A stretch of DNA of 64,000 bases from Lacisediminihabitans changchengi (GCF_016634425.1 NZ_JAEPES010000002.1:248001-312000); one strand, 5' to 3'. Counted from the first letter of the stretch, positions 27,520-36,905 are shown. Numbers and translations: made by a program. Notes: a model not told the origin generated them from the letters alone.

Positions 27520-28834
27520 TGGGCTGCCTCCTTCCGACAGTAGTTGCTATCGGCCTGGTAAAGGGGCGGGATGTGCTGGTATCGGTCGGTGCGACCGGAG
27601 CTTCGTCGTCGTGACTTCGCCAGTCGTCGGGCAGCAGATAGTCGAGGACATCGTCAATGGTCACCACCCCGACCAGTCGATGGTTGTCGTCGACCACGGG
27701 CACGGAGACGAGGTTGTAGCTCGCCAGTGTGCGTGCGACCTCCGCGGCCGAGGCGCGGACCTTCACCGGCTCGAGACGCTGGTCGAGCAAGGTGCCCAGT
27801 CGTTCGTTCGGTGGGTAGCGCAGCATCCGTTGGAAGTGCACCATGCCGAGGAAGCGTCCGGTCGGCGGCTCGTACGGCGGCAGGGTGACGCAGACGGCGG
27901 CACCGAGCGCTGGCGCTAGCTCGTGGCGGCGGATGAGCGCGAGCCCCTCGGCGACCGTCGCGTCGGCGGAGACGATGATCGGCTCGGTGGTCATCAGTCC
28001 ACCGGCCGTGTCGGGGGCGTAGAGGAGGAGCATGCGCACGTCCTCCGCCTCCTCGGGCTGCATGAGGTCGAGGAGTGCCTCGCCACGCTCGTCGGAGAGC
28101 TGGGCGATGAGGTCGGCGGCGTCATCCGGCTGCATCTGGTCGAGCACGTCGGCCGCGCGCTCGTCGTCCAGCTGGTTCAGGATGTCGACCTGCTCGCCCT
28201 CTGGCATCTCCTCGAGCACATCGGCGAGACGCTCGTCACTCATCTCTTCCGCCACCTCGAGCATGCGGGCCTCGGGCAGATCGAGCAGGGCATTGGCGAG
28301 GTCGGCGGGCAGCAGGTCTTCGTAGGTCGCGAGCAGCTGAGTGGCGGACTGCGCCTCGCCGGTGAATCGTTCGCGAACGTCAGCCCACTTGGCGAACTGG
28401 GTCTGGCCCTTGGCGAAGGGGGAGGGGCTGGTCTTGGGGCGACGGATGAACAGGTCGCTGACCGCCCAGTCGCCCTGCGCGTTGTTTTCAATGGCGACGT
28501 CTTCGATGACCGCCGTGCCGGAGCCGTCGACCAGCGTGACCCGGCGACCGAGCACCTCGGCGATGACGCGCACCTCGCCGCCGCGCTGTTCGAAACGGCG
28601 CAGGTTGATGAGGCCGGTGGTGATGATCTGGCCGGAACCGATGCTGGTGACGCGGCCGATGGAGAGAAAGATGTGGCGGCGGCCGGGCACCTCGACGACG
28701 AATCCGATGACCCGGGGAGCCTCTTTCGAGCGGTAGACGACGATGACGTCGCGAACGCGGCCGACCTTGTCGCCGGCGGGGTCGAAAACGGAGCACCCGG
28801 CCAGTCGGGCGACGAAGACTCTCGTGGCACTCAC
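27503..28834 (-). CDS. Soluble MgtE_N/CBS-domain protein with PRC-barrel start
   Basis: A 443-aa protein resembling the cytoplasmic part of magnesium channel MgtE, without any membrane domain. The N-terminus (about 5-130) contains PRC-barrel-like strands (VFDPAGDKVGRVRDV). Residues about 165-275 are the superhelical MgtE_N repeat (ADVLEEMPEGEQVDILNQL). A CBS pair follows at about 285-410. It is acidic overall, as expected for a Mg2+ or nucleotide sensor. It overlaps the DUF1003 gene by 17 bases, and the trio with mrp is conserved in actinobacteria. Confidence 0.92.
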   Translation of the reverse strand: MSATRVFVARLAGCSVFDPAGDKVGRVRDVIVVYRSKEAPRVIGFVVEVPGRRHIFLSIGRVTSIGSGQIITTGLINLRRFEQRGGEVRVIAEVLGRRVTLVDGSGTAVIEDVAIENNAQGDWAVSDLFIRRPKTSPSPFAKGQTQFAKWADVRERFTGEAQSATQLLATYEDLLPADLANALLDLPEARMLEVAEEMSDERLADVLEEMPEGEQVDILNQLDDERAADVLDQMQPDDAADLIAQLSDERGEALLDLMQPEEAEDVRMLLLYAPDTAGGLMTTEPIIVSADATVAEGLALIRRHELAPALGAAVCVTLPPYEPPTGRFLGMVHFQRMLRYPPNERLGTLLDQRLEPVKVRASAAEVARTLASYNLVSVPVVDDNHRLVGVVTIDDVLDYLLPDDWRSHDDEAPVAPTDTSTSRPFTRPIATTVGRRQPNGQTR

Positions 28835-28903
28835 GCTTCTAACTTAGACCTTCGACAGGTGGCTCTCGCCCTGTGCTCAGGGGCCAGAGGATAATGGTCG
28901 AGC

Positions 28904-29395
28904 ATGAGCAACCAGAGCCTCTTCGGTCCCCGTGCCCGCCTCCAGCCGTCCGTCCCGAAGGGGGATGTGCTCGGCTCCTACGACACCTATCCGGAAGCCC
29001 AGCAGATCGTCGACAGGCTAGCGCACGGTGATCTGGATGTGAGCCAGATCTCCATCGTCGGCAGCGATCTGAAGACCGTCGAACGGGTGACGGGGCGACT
29101 GAGCTATGGACGCGTCGCGGGTGCCGGGGCGGCGAGCGGTGCCTGGTTCGGTCTCTTCTTCGGTGTGCTGATCACCTTCGTTGTCCCGTCGGCGAACGTG
29201 CTGCTCTACGCGCTCGCGGCCGTCGCGATCGGCGCGGGGTTCGGCATCCTGTTCGGCCTGGCGTCGTACGCGATCACCCGCCGCACCCGCGACTTCACCT
29301 CGACCCATCAGGTGCTGGCCAGCCGCTACGAAATCATCGTCGCACCCGGCCTCACGCTGCGGGCTCAGGAGATCCTGGCCAAGCCCGAAGCCTGA
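28904..29395 (+). CDS. General stress protein with YflT domain and two membrane helices
   Basis: A 163-aa protein. A YflT/GS17M-like domain (about 20-60: GSYDTYPEAQQIVDRLAHGD, VSQISIVGSDL) is followed by a glycine-rich double membrane hairpin (about 75-125) and a cytoplasmic tail. The family is linked to general stress regulons in Gram-positives. ATG 28904 is divergent from the MgtE_N/CBS gene with 69 bases between. Molecular role unknown. Confidence 0.87.
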   Translation: MSNQSLFGPRARLQPSVPKGDVLGSYDTYPEAQQIVDRLAHGDLDVSQISIVGSDLKTVERVTGRLSYGRVAGAGAASGAWFGLFFGVLITFVVPSANVLLYALAAVAIGAGFGILFGLASYAITRRTRDFTSTHQVLASRYEIIVAPGLTLRAQEILAKPEA

Positions 29396-29484
29396 CCTAC
29401 CTCCCGCGGCATCCGTTCGTCGAGTTCATCGCGCCGTTTGTGAAGACTGCGGAGATTGACCACGGAACAGGGACGCGGGGTCTC

Positions 29485-29513
29485 TTGACATCGGGCAAGC
29501 AATCTCCTTACCC
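29485..29513 (+). promoter_or_regulatory. Putative sigma-A promoter of the beta-glucoside operon
   Basis: A consensus -35 TTGACA at 29485-29490 is followed after 17 bases by TTACCC, a poor -10. It lies just upstream of two palindromic operators, where a LacI-type repressor would block initiation or clearance. Confidence 0.6.
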
Positions 29514-29526
29514 TGGGCATGGCGCG

Positions 29527-29563
29527 TGAGAGCGCTCTCACAGTGATCGGGAGAGCGCTCTCA
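29527..29563. promoter_or_regulatory. Two LacI/CebR-type operators
   Basis: TGAGAGCGCTCTCA at 29527-29540 is a perfect 14-bp palindrome, and GGAGAGCGCTCTCA at 29550-29563 repeats its 12-bp core. Their centres are 23 bp apart. The form is close to the CebR operator TGGGAGCGCTCCCA of actinobacterial cellobiose operons. The LacI protein encoded at the end of this operon is the likely ligand. Confidence 0.85.
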
Positions 29564-29597
29564 CCCCAACCAGTCCACGCATACAAAGGAGTTTTCC

Positions 29598-30911
29598 GTG
29601 AACTTTTCGCGACGCACGAAGATCGGGGCCGTCATCGCCGGCGCCGCCGCGATCGCCCTTCTCGCCACCGGCTGCAGCAGCAGTGGTGGGTCAGGCTCGT
29701 CGGACGCATCCGGCACCACCATCAAGTACTGGGCGAGTAACCAGGGCACGAGCCTCGCGAACGACAAAGCGGTGCTGACCCCCCTGCTGAAGAAGTTCGA
29801 GAAGCAGACCGGCATCAAGGTGGACCTCGAGGTCGTCGGCTGGAACAACCTGCAGAACCGCATCAACACCGCCGTCACGTCTGGCGCTGGCCCGGATGTC
29901 ACCAACATCGGTAACACCTGGGCGCCATACCTGCAGGCGACCGGTGCTTTCCTGCCGTACGACTCGTCCAATATGACGGCGATCGGTGGCAAGGACAAGT
30001 TCGTCGAGACCGCACTCGCCACGGGCGGCCAGGAGGGCAAGGACCTCACGTCTGTTCCGCTCTACGGCCTCGCCTACGGTCTGTACTACAACAAGAAGAT
30101 GTTCGCCGACGCCGGCCTCACCCCGCCCACCACCTGGGAGGAGATGGTCGCCGACGCCAAGAAGCTCACCACTCCGACCGTCTGGGGAATGGGCCTCGAA
30201 GCGGGCAGCTACACCGAGAACGTGCACTTCGCGTTCATCACCGCCTCGCAGAACAAGGCGAGTTTCTTCAAGGGTCAGAAGGCCGACTTCACCCAGCCCG
30301 GCGCGGTCGACGGCGTGAAGCGCTACCTCGACCTGATGCAGACCGACAAGGTCGTCGACCCCTCCAACGCTCAGTACACGACCGGCACCGAGGCGAGCGC
30401 CGACTTCGCCAAGGGCAAGGTGGCGATGATCGTCAACCAGGACAACGCCAACGCGCTGCTCGAGTCGAACGGCATGAGCGCGAGTGACTACGGTGTGGTC
30501 GCCATCCCGGCGCCTCAGGGTGGCAAGAAGATCTCCAGCGGCATCCAGGGCATCAACATCTCGATCTACAAGAACACCAAGCACAAGGATGCCGCTCTCA
30601 AGTTCGTCAAGTTCATGACGAGCGCCGCGACCCAAGATGTTCTCGGCAAGCCGTACGTGTCGATCCCGGTGCTGAAGGACGTCAAGCCGACGTTCACGGA
30701 CGACGCGGCTCTCGCTAAGACCTTCCAGGACATCTACAACGATGCCTCGGCGCCGTACCCGCTGGTGCCGCTCGAGGGTGCCTTCGAGACCAACGTCGGT
30801 AACGCGGTGAACAACCTGTTCGCCACCATCGCCACCGGAGGCAAGGTGTCGGACGCCGACGTGAAGGCGGCCCTGCAGACGGCAGAAGACAAGACGAACG
30901 CCGCGGGCTAG
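29598..30911 (+). CDS. Sugar ABC transporter substrate-binding lipoprotein (SBP family 1)
   Basis: Extracellular receptor for a sugar, 437 aa. The signal peptide ends in a lipobox (ALLATGC, modified Cys26), followed by a serine/glycine linker and the two-lobed family 1 fold (YNKKMFADAGLTPPTTWEEM is a typical block). GTG 29598 has AAAGGAG seven bases upstream. The gene heads an operon with two permeases and a GH1 glucosidase, so beta-glucosides such as cellobiose are the expected ligands. No ATPase gene is present; a shared MsiK-type ATPase elsewhere is the usual solution. Confidence 0.93.
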   Translation: MNFSRRTKIGAVIAGAAAIALLATGCSSSGGSGSSDASGTTIKYWASNQGTSLANDKAVLTPLLKKFEKQTGIKVDLEVVGWNNLQNRINTAVTSGAGPDVTNIGNTWAPYLQATGAFLPYDSSNMTAIGGKDKFVETALATGGQEGKDLTSVPLYGLAYGLYYNKKMFADAGLTPPTTWEEMVADAKKLTTPTVWGMGLEAGSYTENVHFAFITASQNKASFFKGQKADFTQPGAVDGVKRYLDLMQTDKVVDPSNAQYTTGTEASADFAKGKVAMIVNQDNANALLESNGMSASDYGVVAIPAPQGGKKISSGIQGINISIYKNTKHKDAALKFVKFMTSAATQDVLGKPYVSIPVLKDVKPTFTDDAALAKTFQDIYNDASAPYPLVPLEGAFETNVGNAVNNLFATIATGGKVSDADVKAALQTAEDKTNAAG

Positions 30912-30922
30912 TCACGTCAGCG

Positions 30923-30953
30923 TCGGGGGCGCCGCGAACCGTGGCGCCCCCGA
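30923..30953 (+). terminator. Hairpin between sugar-binding protein and permease
   Basis: TCGGGGGCGCC pairs perfectly with GGCGCCCCCGA over 11 bp around a nine-base loop, and ATTCCTCTTTT follows. It is probably a partial terminator that gives more binding protein than permease. Confidence 0.7.
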
Positions 30954-30992
30954 TTCCTCTTTTAGGTGCAGCGCAATGAAAGGAGTCGTGAC

Positions 30993-31976
30993 ATGGCCGT
31001 CATGACAGATCCGCCGAGGGTGGCAACGCCTCCGCCCCTCGGAGTGAAGAGTCCCCGACCGAAGAAACGACGAGTCGCGGGATGGTGGCTGCCGTTGGTC
31101 TTGATCGCGCCGGCGGTCGTACTGGAACTCGTCATCCATGTCGCCCCGATGGTGGTCGGCGTCTGGATGAGTTTCATCAAACTCACCCAGCTGTACATTG
31201 CCAACTGGTCGGCCGCGCCCTTCCTGGGATTCGGCAACTATCAGGTGGCCCTCGACTTCAGTGGCGCACAGGGTAAATCCCTGGTGCAGTCCTTCCTCAC
31301 CACGGTGCTCTTCACCGTTCTGGTGGTCGGCATCTCCTGGGTGTTCGGGATGGCCGCGGCCGTCGCCCTGCAGAAGTCGTTCCGAGGGCGAGCCCTGCTT
31401 CGCACACTGTTTCTGATCCCATACGCGGTGCCGATGTACGCCGGCATCATCGCGTGGAAGTTCATGTTCCAGCAGCAGACGGGTGCGATCAACACCATCC
31501 TCACCTCGCTGCACCTGGTCGATCCGGGCCAGAAGCCGTTCTGGCTGATCGGCTCCAACGCGATCGTCTCGGTCGTCGTCGTGGCGATCTGGCGGATGTG
31601 GCCCTTTGCTTTCCTCATGCTGATGGCGGGACTCCAGAGCGTCTCCGAAGACCTCTACGAGGCCTCGGCGCTGGACGGCGCAAAGCCGTTTCGGCAGTGG
31701 CGCAGCATCACCCTGCCGGGTCTCGGTGGCGTCAACCGGGTGCTTCTGCTGGTGATGTTCCTGTGGACCTTCAACGACTTCAACACCCCCTTCATCCTGT
31801 TCGGGGGCAATCAGCCTCCGGCCGGCGACCTCATCTCGATCCATATCTACAACACCTCCTTCGTCAATCTGAACTTCGGGTTCGGCTCGGCGATGTCGGT
31901 GCTGCTGCTGTTGTTCCTGCTGATCGTCACCGGCATCTATCTCTTCATCGGCAACCGGAGGAACAAAGATGCGTGA
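30993..31976 (+). CDS. Sugar ABC transporter permease (MalF type)
   Basis: Channel subunit, 327 aa, six core helices. A proline-rich cytoplasmic N-terminus (about 1-33) ends in PRPKKRR. The EAA loop EDLYEASALDGAKPFRQWRS (about 220-239) would dock on the ATPase. ATG 30993 is chosen because AAAGGAG sits 9-15 bases upstream. The stop overlaps the next gene by eight bases. Confidence 0.93.
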   Translation: MAVMTDPPRVATPPPLGVKSPRPKKRRVAGWWLPLVLIAPAVVLELVIHVAPMVVGVWMSFIKLTQLYIANWSAAPFLGFGNYQVALDFSGAQGKSLVQSFLTTVLFTVLVVGISWVFGMAAAVALQKSFRGRALLRTLFLIPYAVPMYAGIIAWKFMFQQQTGAINTILTSLHLVDPGQKPFWLIGSNAIVSVVVVAIWRMWPFAFLMLMAGLQSVSEDLYEASALDGAKPFRQWRSITLPGLGGVNRVLLLVMFLWTFNDFNTPFILFGGNQPPAGDLISIHIYNTSFVNLNFGFGSAMSVLLLLFLLIVTGIYLFIGNRRNKDA

Positions 31977-32808
31977 TTCCGTTGGAATGAAGACGTTCCG
32001 TACCGTGACCGTCGTCGTACTCGGCCTGTTCGTGATCGTTCCCCTGTATGTGATGGTCACCTCGGCGCTCAAACCGTTGCAGGACGTCACCGGCCAGTTC
32101 ACCTGGTGGCCCACCCACCTGACCATCCAGCCCTTCATCGACATCTGGAAGACGGTGCCGCTCGGCACCTACTTTCTGAACAGTCTCATCGTGTCGCTGT
32201 CGGCGAGCGTGCTCAGCGTGATCGTGGCGATCTTCGCCTCCTACGCGGTCTCTCGCTGGAAGTTCCGCGGCCGCACCGTATTCACGACGACCATCCTGTC
32301 GACGCAGATGTTCCCGGGCGTGCTGTTTCTGCTACCGCTGTACCTGATCTTCATCAACATCAACCAGAACTTCGGCATCCAGCTGGTCGGCACGCGGCCG
32401 GGCCTCATCATCACCTACCTGACCTTCACCCTGCCGTTCTCGATCTGGATGCTGTCGGGTTACTTCGACAACATTCCGCGCGAGCTCGACGAGGCGGCGA
32501 AGGTGGACGGAGCATCCGCCCTCACCACGCTGTTCCGGGTCGTGCTCCCGGTCGCCCGCCCTGGTGTCGTGGCGGTGCTGGTGTACAGCTTCATGACCGC
32601 ATGGGGTGAGGTGTTGTTCGCCTCAGTGCTGACCACCCAAGACAGCCGAACGCTGGCGGTGGGGCTCGGGGAGTACTCCACCGAGGTCAACGTCTACTGG
32701 AACCAGATCATGGCCGCGTCCCTCGTGGTCAGCATCCCGGTCGTTGTGGGCTTCCTGCTCCTGCAGCGCAGTTTCGTCGCAGGACTCAGCGCAGGAGCGG
32801 TCAAGTAA
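31969..32808 (+). CDS. Sugar ABC transporter permease (MalG type)
   Basis: Second channel subunit, 279 aa, six helices. The EAA loop is RELDEAAKVDGASALTTLFR (about 170-189). ATG 31969 follows GGAGG, and an in-frame ATG at 31987 is an alternative. The TAATG overlap with the GH1 gene downstream indicates coupled translation. Confidence 0.93.
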   Translation: MRDSVGMKTFRTVTVVVLGLFVIVPLYVMVTSALKPLQDVTGQFTWWPTHLTIQPFIDIWKTVPLGTYFLNSLIVSLSASVLSVIVAIFASYAVSRWKFRGRTVFTTTILSTQMFPGVLFLLPLYLIFININQNFGIQLVGTRPGLIITYLTFTLPFSIWMLSGYFDNIPRELDEAAKVDGASALTTLFRVVLPVARPGVVAVLVYSFMTAWGEVLFASVLTTQDSRTLAVGLGEYSTEVNVYWNQIMAASLVVSIPVVVGFLLLQRSFVAGLSAGAVK

Positions 32809-34247
32809 TGAGCACATCCCCGATCGAACGCAGTTGGCCGAACGGATTCCTCTGGGGCGCCGCGACCGCCGCCGCCCAGGTGGAGGGCGCAGCGCACGAG
32901 GACGGCAAGGAGGATTCCATCTGGGATCACTTCGCTCGCGTTCCGAACGCCGTGCAGAACGGCGATACTCCCGAAGTCGCGGTGGACCAGTACCACCGGG
33001 TACCCCAGGACATCGCGCTCATGAAGGAGCTCGGGCTCGACGCGTACCGGTTCTCCACCAGCTGGGCGCGCATCAAACCCGGTGACCGCGGCGTGAACCA
33101 GGCGGGGCTGGACTTCTACAGTCGGCTGGTCGACGGACTGCTGGAGGCGGACATCCTTCCCTGGCTCACGCTCTACCACTGGGATCTGCCGCAGGCGGTG
33201 GAGGAGGCCGGCGGCTGGCCGAACCGCGACACCGCCTACCGCTACCTCGACTACGCCGAGGTCGTCTACGACGCACTGGGCGATCGGGTGAGTCACTGGA
33301 CGACGTTCAACGAACCGCTCTGCTCCTCGCTGATCGGCTACGCGGCCGGCGACCACGCGCCCGGGCGTCAGGAGCCCGCCGCGGCGCTCGCCGCGCTGCA
33401 CCATCAACACCTCGGGCACGGCCTGGTCGTGCAGCGGCTGCGGGAGCGGTCTGTCTCCGACGAACGAGAGCTGCAGCTCGGTATCACCCTGAACCTCACC
33501 AACGCGATTCCGGCCGACGCCTCCGACCCGATCGACATCGATGCGGCCCGCCGTGTCGACGCGCTCTGGAACCGTGCCTTCCTCGACCCGATCCTCGAGG
33601 GCAGTTACCCCGACGACCTGATCCGGGATGTCGGCGAGCTCGGGTTGAGCGCGGTGATCCAGGCCGGCGACCTCGAGATCATTCACCAGCCGATCGACTT
33701 CCTCGGCGTCAACCACTACCACGACGACGCGGTGAGCGGTCATCCGTCGACGGTCGAAGGGGAGCGGGAGTTCAAGCCCACCGACCGCCCGACCCGTTCC
33801 GCCGTGGTCGGCAGTGACTGGGTGACCTTCCCGCTGCGCGGCTTTCCGCGCACCGCGATGGGCTGGGAGGTGAATCCGGATGGCCTGCGAAAGCTCCTAG
33901 TTCGTCTCGGCGACGCGTACCCGTCGAGCCTGCCGCCGCTGTTCGTCACCGAGAACGGTGCAGCGTACGAGGATGTCGTGGCCGACGACGGCGCGATCCA
34001 CGACACCGAGCGCGCGGCCTACATCACCGACCACATCGCGGCGGTCGGTGCGGCCATCGACGAGGGAGCCGACGTGCGCGGCTACTTCGTCTGGTCGCTG
34101 CTCGACAACTTCGAGTGGGCGTGGGGCTACGGCAAGCGGTTCGGGGTCATCCGCGTCGACTATGACACCTTGGAGCGCACGATCAAGGACAGCGGTCTGC
34201 AGTACTCCCGCATCCTGGAGGCGTCGCGCGCGTCCGCCGGTGTTTGA
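32808..34247 (+). CDS. Beta-glucosidase, glycoside hydrolase family 1
   Basis: Hydrolyses imported beta-glucosides such as cellobiose in the cytoplasm; no signal peptide is present. At 479 aa it is full length. The N-terminal FLWGAATAAAQVEGA block is typical of GH1. The acid/base glutamate is in TFNEP (Glu169) and the nucleophile in VTENGAAY (Glu382). A SLLDNFEWAWGY segment near the end forms the aglycone side. It shares one base with the upstream permease stop. The operon order SBP-permease-permease-bgl-lacI mirrors streptomycete cebEFG-bglC/cebR. Confidence 0.95.
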   Translation: MSTSPIERSWPNGFLWGAATAAAQVEGAAHEDGKEDSIWDHFARVPNAVQNGDTPEVAVDQYHRVPQDIALMKELGLDAYRFSTSWARIKPGDRGVNQAGLDFYSRLVDGLLEADILPWLTLYHWDLPQAVEEAGGWPNRDTAYRYLDYAEVVYDALGDRVSHWTTFNEPLCSSLIGYAAGDHAPGRQEPAAALAALHHQHLGHGLVVQRLRERSVSDERELQLGITLNLTNAIPADASDPIDIDAARRVDALWNRAFLDPILEGSYPDDLIRDVGELGLSAVIQAGDLEIIHQPIDFLGVNHYHDDAVSGHPSTVEGEREFKPTDRPTRSAVVGSDWVTFPLRGFPRTAMGWEVNPDGLRKLLVRLGDAYPSSLPPLFVTENGAAYEDVVADDGAIHDTERAAYITDHIAAVGAAIDEGADVRGYFVWSLLDNFEWAWGYGKRFGVIRVDYDTLERTIKDSGLQYSRILEASRASAGV

Positions 34248-34307
34248 CGGCGCTCCTCTACCATGGAGGCTCGCTCCAGGAACCACCCGACTTGATTTCA
34301 GGATCCG

Positions 34308-35360
34308 ATGACCGAACCCGTCGACAGCGCGCCCCCGGCAACAGGGGGGCACCCGGTGATCGCCATGCCCACGCTCGAAATGGTGGCGGCGCGCGCCGGA
34401 GTCTCCCGTGCCACCGTCTCGCGGGTGGTCAACGGCTCGACCAAGGTGGCCGATGACATCACGGAGGCCGTGCGGAGCGCGATCGATGAGTTGAACTACG
34501 TTCCGAACCGGGCGGCTCGGTCGCTCGCGAGCAGGCACACCCAGGTGATCGCGCTGGTCATCCCCGAGTCGACCGCCATGGTCTTCGCGGACCCGTTCTT
34601 CGCCTCGATCGTGCAGGGGGTGGCGATGTACCTGGCCAACACCGAGTACACCCTCAACATGCTGATCGCGGTGGAGTCGAAGCCGGAGAAGACCCGGCGC
34701 TACCTGATGGGCGGCAACGTGGACGGCGCGCTCATCGTGTCGCACCACAGCGGCGACCACTCCTGGGCGCACCTCGAGAGGTCTCTTCCGGTGGTCTTCG
34801 CGGGGCGGCCCCTGCGCCCGGACGAGGACGGCGGCAGCTATTACGTGGGGGTCGACGACGTCGCGGCCGAGCGCGAAGCCGTCGAACAGCTGTTCCGGCG
34901 AGGGCGGCGGGCCATCGCCGCCATCGCCGGTCCTCAGGACATGCCGCCGGGACTCGACCGCCTGCGAGGCTGGCGCGAGGCTGTGGTCGAGGCCGGCGGC
35001 GATGGCGACCTGTTCGAGATCGGCGATTTCACCCCGGAGTCCGGCGCCGACGCCATGCGTCGACTGCTCGACCGTGGCGTGGCGATTGACGCGGTGGTCG
35101 CCGCGAACGACCAGATGGCGGTGGGAGCGTATGTCGCCATCCGTGAGCGGGGCTTACGCATCCCCGACGACATAGCGGTGGTCGGCTTCGACGACAACGT
35201 GGTCGGCAAGACCGCGCATCCGCCGCTGACCACCGTGCACCAGCCCTCGGTCGAACTCGGCGCCGTGATGACCGAGGTTCTGGTGAAGCTGATCGCGGGG
35301 GAGCCGGTGGAGAAGGTGACGATCCTGCCGACGCGGTTCGTCGAGCGGAACTCCAGCTAG
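34308..35360 (+). CDS. LacI-family transcriptional regulator (CebR-like)
   Basis: A 350-aa repressor. The DNA-binding headpiece (about 22-75) has MVAARAGVSRATVSRVVNGS and the hinge NRAARSLAS. The sugar-binding periplasmic-like core follows (about 80-345). It is the last gene of the beta-glucoside operon, 60 bp after the glucosidase, and most likely binds the two GAGAGCGCTCTC palindromes at 29527-29563. Its stop codon lies inside the first unit of a 15-bp tandem repeat. Confidence 0.92.
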   Translation: MTEPVDSAPPATGGHPVIAMPTLEMVAARAGVSRATVSRVVNGSTKVADDITEAVRSAIDELNYVPNRAARSLASRHTQVIALVIPESTAMVFADPFFASIVQGVAMYLANTEYTLNMLIAVESKPEKTRRYLMGGNVDGALIVSHHSGDHSWAHLERSLPVVFAGRPLRPDEDGGSYYVGVDDVAAEREAVEQLFRRGRRAIAAIAGPQDMPPGLDRLRGWREAVVEAGGDGDLFEIGDFTPESGADAMRRLLDRGVAIDAVVAANDQMAVGAYVAIRERGLRIPDDIAVVGFDDNVVGKTAHPPLTTVHQPSVELGAVMTEVLVKLIAGEPVEKVTILPTRFVERNSS

Positions 35361-35405
35361 CGGAACTACAGCTAGCGGAACTACAGCTAGCGGGTCTCTA
35401 GCTAG
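35346..35405. repeat. 15-bp tandem repeat over the lacI stop codon (4 units)
   Basis: Units CGGAACTCCAGCTAG (35346), CGGAACTACAGCTAG (35361, 35376) and CGGGTCTCTAGCTAG (35391) are contiguous. Each unit carries TAG in the lacI frame, so the stop has been copied three times. Each unit also holds an AGCT palindrome. Confidence 0.92.
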
Positions 35406-35421
35406 CAGGAGCGGCGAACTC

Positions 35422-36894
35422 TCAGCCGCGCAGCCACGCCTCCACGTCATCCGCTGTCCGGGGGATGTCGATCGACAGGTTCTCGGCGCCGGACTCGGTC
35501 ACCAGGATGTCGTCTTCGATACGCACCCCGATGCCCCGGAACTGCTCCGGAACGGTGAGGTCGTCGGGCTGGAAGTAGAGCCCCGGCTCGATGGTGAACA
35601 CCATGCCGGGCTCGAGGAAGCCGTCGAGATACATGTCCCGGCGGGCCTGGGCGCAGTCGTGAACGTCGAGACCCAGGTGGTGGGATGTCCCGTGCACCAT
35701 GTAGCGGCGGTGGAACTGGTTCTGCGGCTCGAGCGACTCCTCGGCGCTGACCGGAAGCATGCCCCAGCCCGCGGTCTTCTCGGCGATGACCGCCATCGCC
35801 GCCGCGTGGATCTCACGAAAACGGATGCCGGGCTTAACGATCGCGAACGCCGCTTCTGCTGCCTCCCGCACCGCCTCGTACACCTCGCGCTGCACGGCGC
35901 TGAACGTTCCGTCCACGGGCAGCGTGCGGGTGATGTCGGCGGTGTAGTAGCTCTCCAGCTCCACCCCCGCGTCGATCAGGATCAGGTCGCCGGGGGTGAC
36001 GGCGCCGTCGTTGCGGGTCCAGTGCAGGATGCAGGCGTGGTCGCCGCTGGCGGCGATGGTGTCGTAGCCGACGGTGTTTCCCTCGATACGGGCGCGGCGG
36101 TCGAAGGTCCCCTCCACCACGCGCTCGCCGCGGGGTGCGGCGATGATCGCCGGGCGATCGGCGATCACGTCGTCGAAGCCCTGCTTGGTGGCGGCGACGG
36201 CGAGGCGCAGCTGGGCGATCTCGTAGTCATCCTTCACCAGGCGCAGTTCGGAGAGGTCGCGGGCGAGCTCGGCGTCGCGGTCGGTCTCGAGGGCTTCCGA
36301 GTCCGCCGCGAGCAGGCGGCGACCGTCGATGGTGTCGGTCAGTTCGGGGTCGGCGTCGCGCAGAACGATGGTGTCGGCATCCGTCGAATCGATCACCGCG
36401 GCGAGGTCGGCGAGGTCTGCGGTGTTCAGTCCCAGGTCGTAGGCGACGTGGGCGAGCGATGGACGTGCGCCGATCCAGAACTCGCCGATCTCGGGGTTCG
36501 CGTAGAACTCCGTGGTCTCGCGCCCGGCCGGGCCCCGGAAGTAGACGGTCGCGTCGTGGCCGTCCGAGGTCGGCTCGAGCACCAGCACGCTGCCGGGCAC
36601 GGTGTCCGTTCCCCAGCCGGTGAGGTGGGCGAAGGCGGAGTGGGCGCGGAACGGGTAGTCGGTGTCGTTCGACCGAACCTTGGTCTGCCCGGCGGGGATG
36701 ATCAGGCGCTTGCCCCTATACAGCTCGGAGATGCGCTCACGGCGACGTGCCGCGAATGGCGACTGCTCGCGCGGGCGGGGTTTCGCCTCGGTGCGCTCGG
36801 CCCAGTCGCTGGAGATGTACTCCGCGAACGTCTCGGAGACGGGAGTCGTCGAACGGTTGGTGGTCGCGCGGGGAGCCTTGGTGTCGTCAGCCAT
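35422..36894 (-). CDS. pepP: Xaa-Pro aminopeptidase (PepP, M24B)
   Basis: Dinuclear-metal peptidase that removes the N-terminal residue before proline, 490 aa. The N-terminal AMP_N domain spans about 40-200. The M24 domain carries the metal ligands: two Asp in LIDAGVELESYYTADITR, His in GTSHHLGLDVHD, Glu in FTIEPGLYF and Glu in GVRIEDDILVT. ATG 36892-36894 is used; a longer frame upstream overlaps the next gene and is not family-like. It is followed at 35360 by the converging lacI end. Confidence 0.94.
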   Translation of the reverse strand: MADDTKAPRATTNRSTTPVSETFAEYISSDWAERTEAKPRPREQSPFAARRRERISELYRGKRLIIPAGQTKVRSNDTDYPFRAHSAFAHLTGWGTDTVPGSVLVLEPTSDGHDATVYFRGPAGRETTEFYANPEIGEFWIGARPSLAHVAYDLGLNTADLADLAAVIDSTDADTIVLRDADPELTDTIDGRRLLAADSEALETDRDAELARDLSELRLVKDDYEIAQLRLAVAATKQGFDDVIADRPAIIAAPRGERVVEGTFDRRARIEGNTVGYDTIAASGDHACILHWTRNDGAVTPGDLILIDAGVELESYYTADITRTLPVDGTFSAVQREVYEAVREAAEAAFAIVKPGIRFREIHAAAMAVIAEKTAGWGMLPVSAEESLEPQNQFHRRYMVHGTSHHLGLDVHDCAQARRDMYLDGFLEPGMVFTIEPGLYFQPDDLTVPEQFRGIGVRIEDDILVTESGAENLSIDIPRTADDVEAWLRG

Positions 36895-36905
36895 GGCTCC
36901 ATTGT

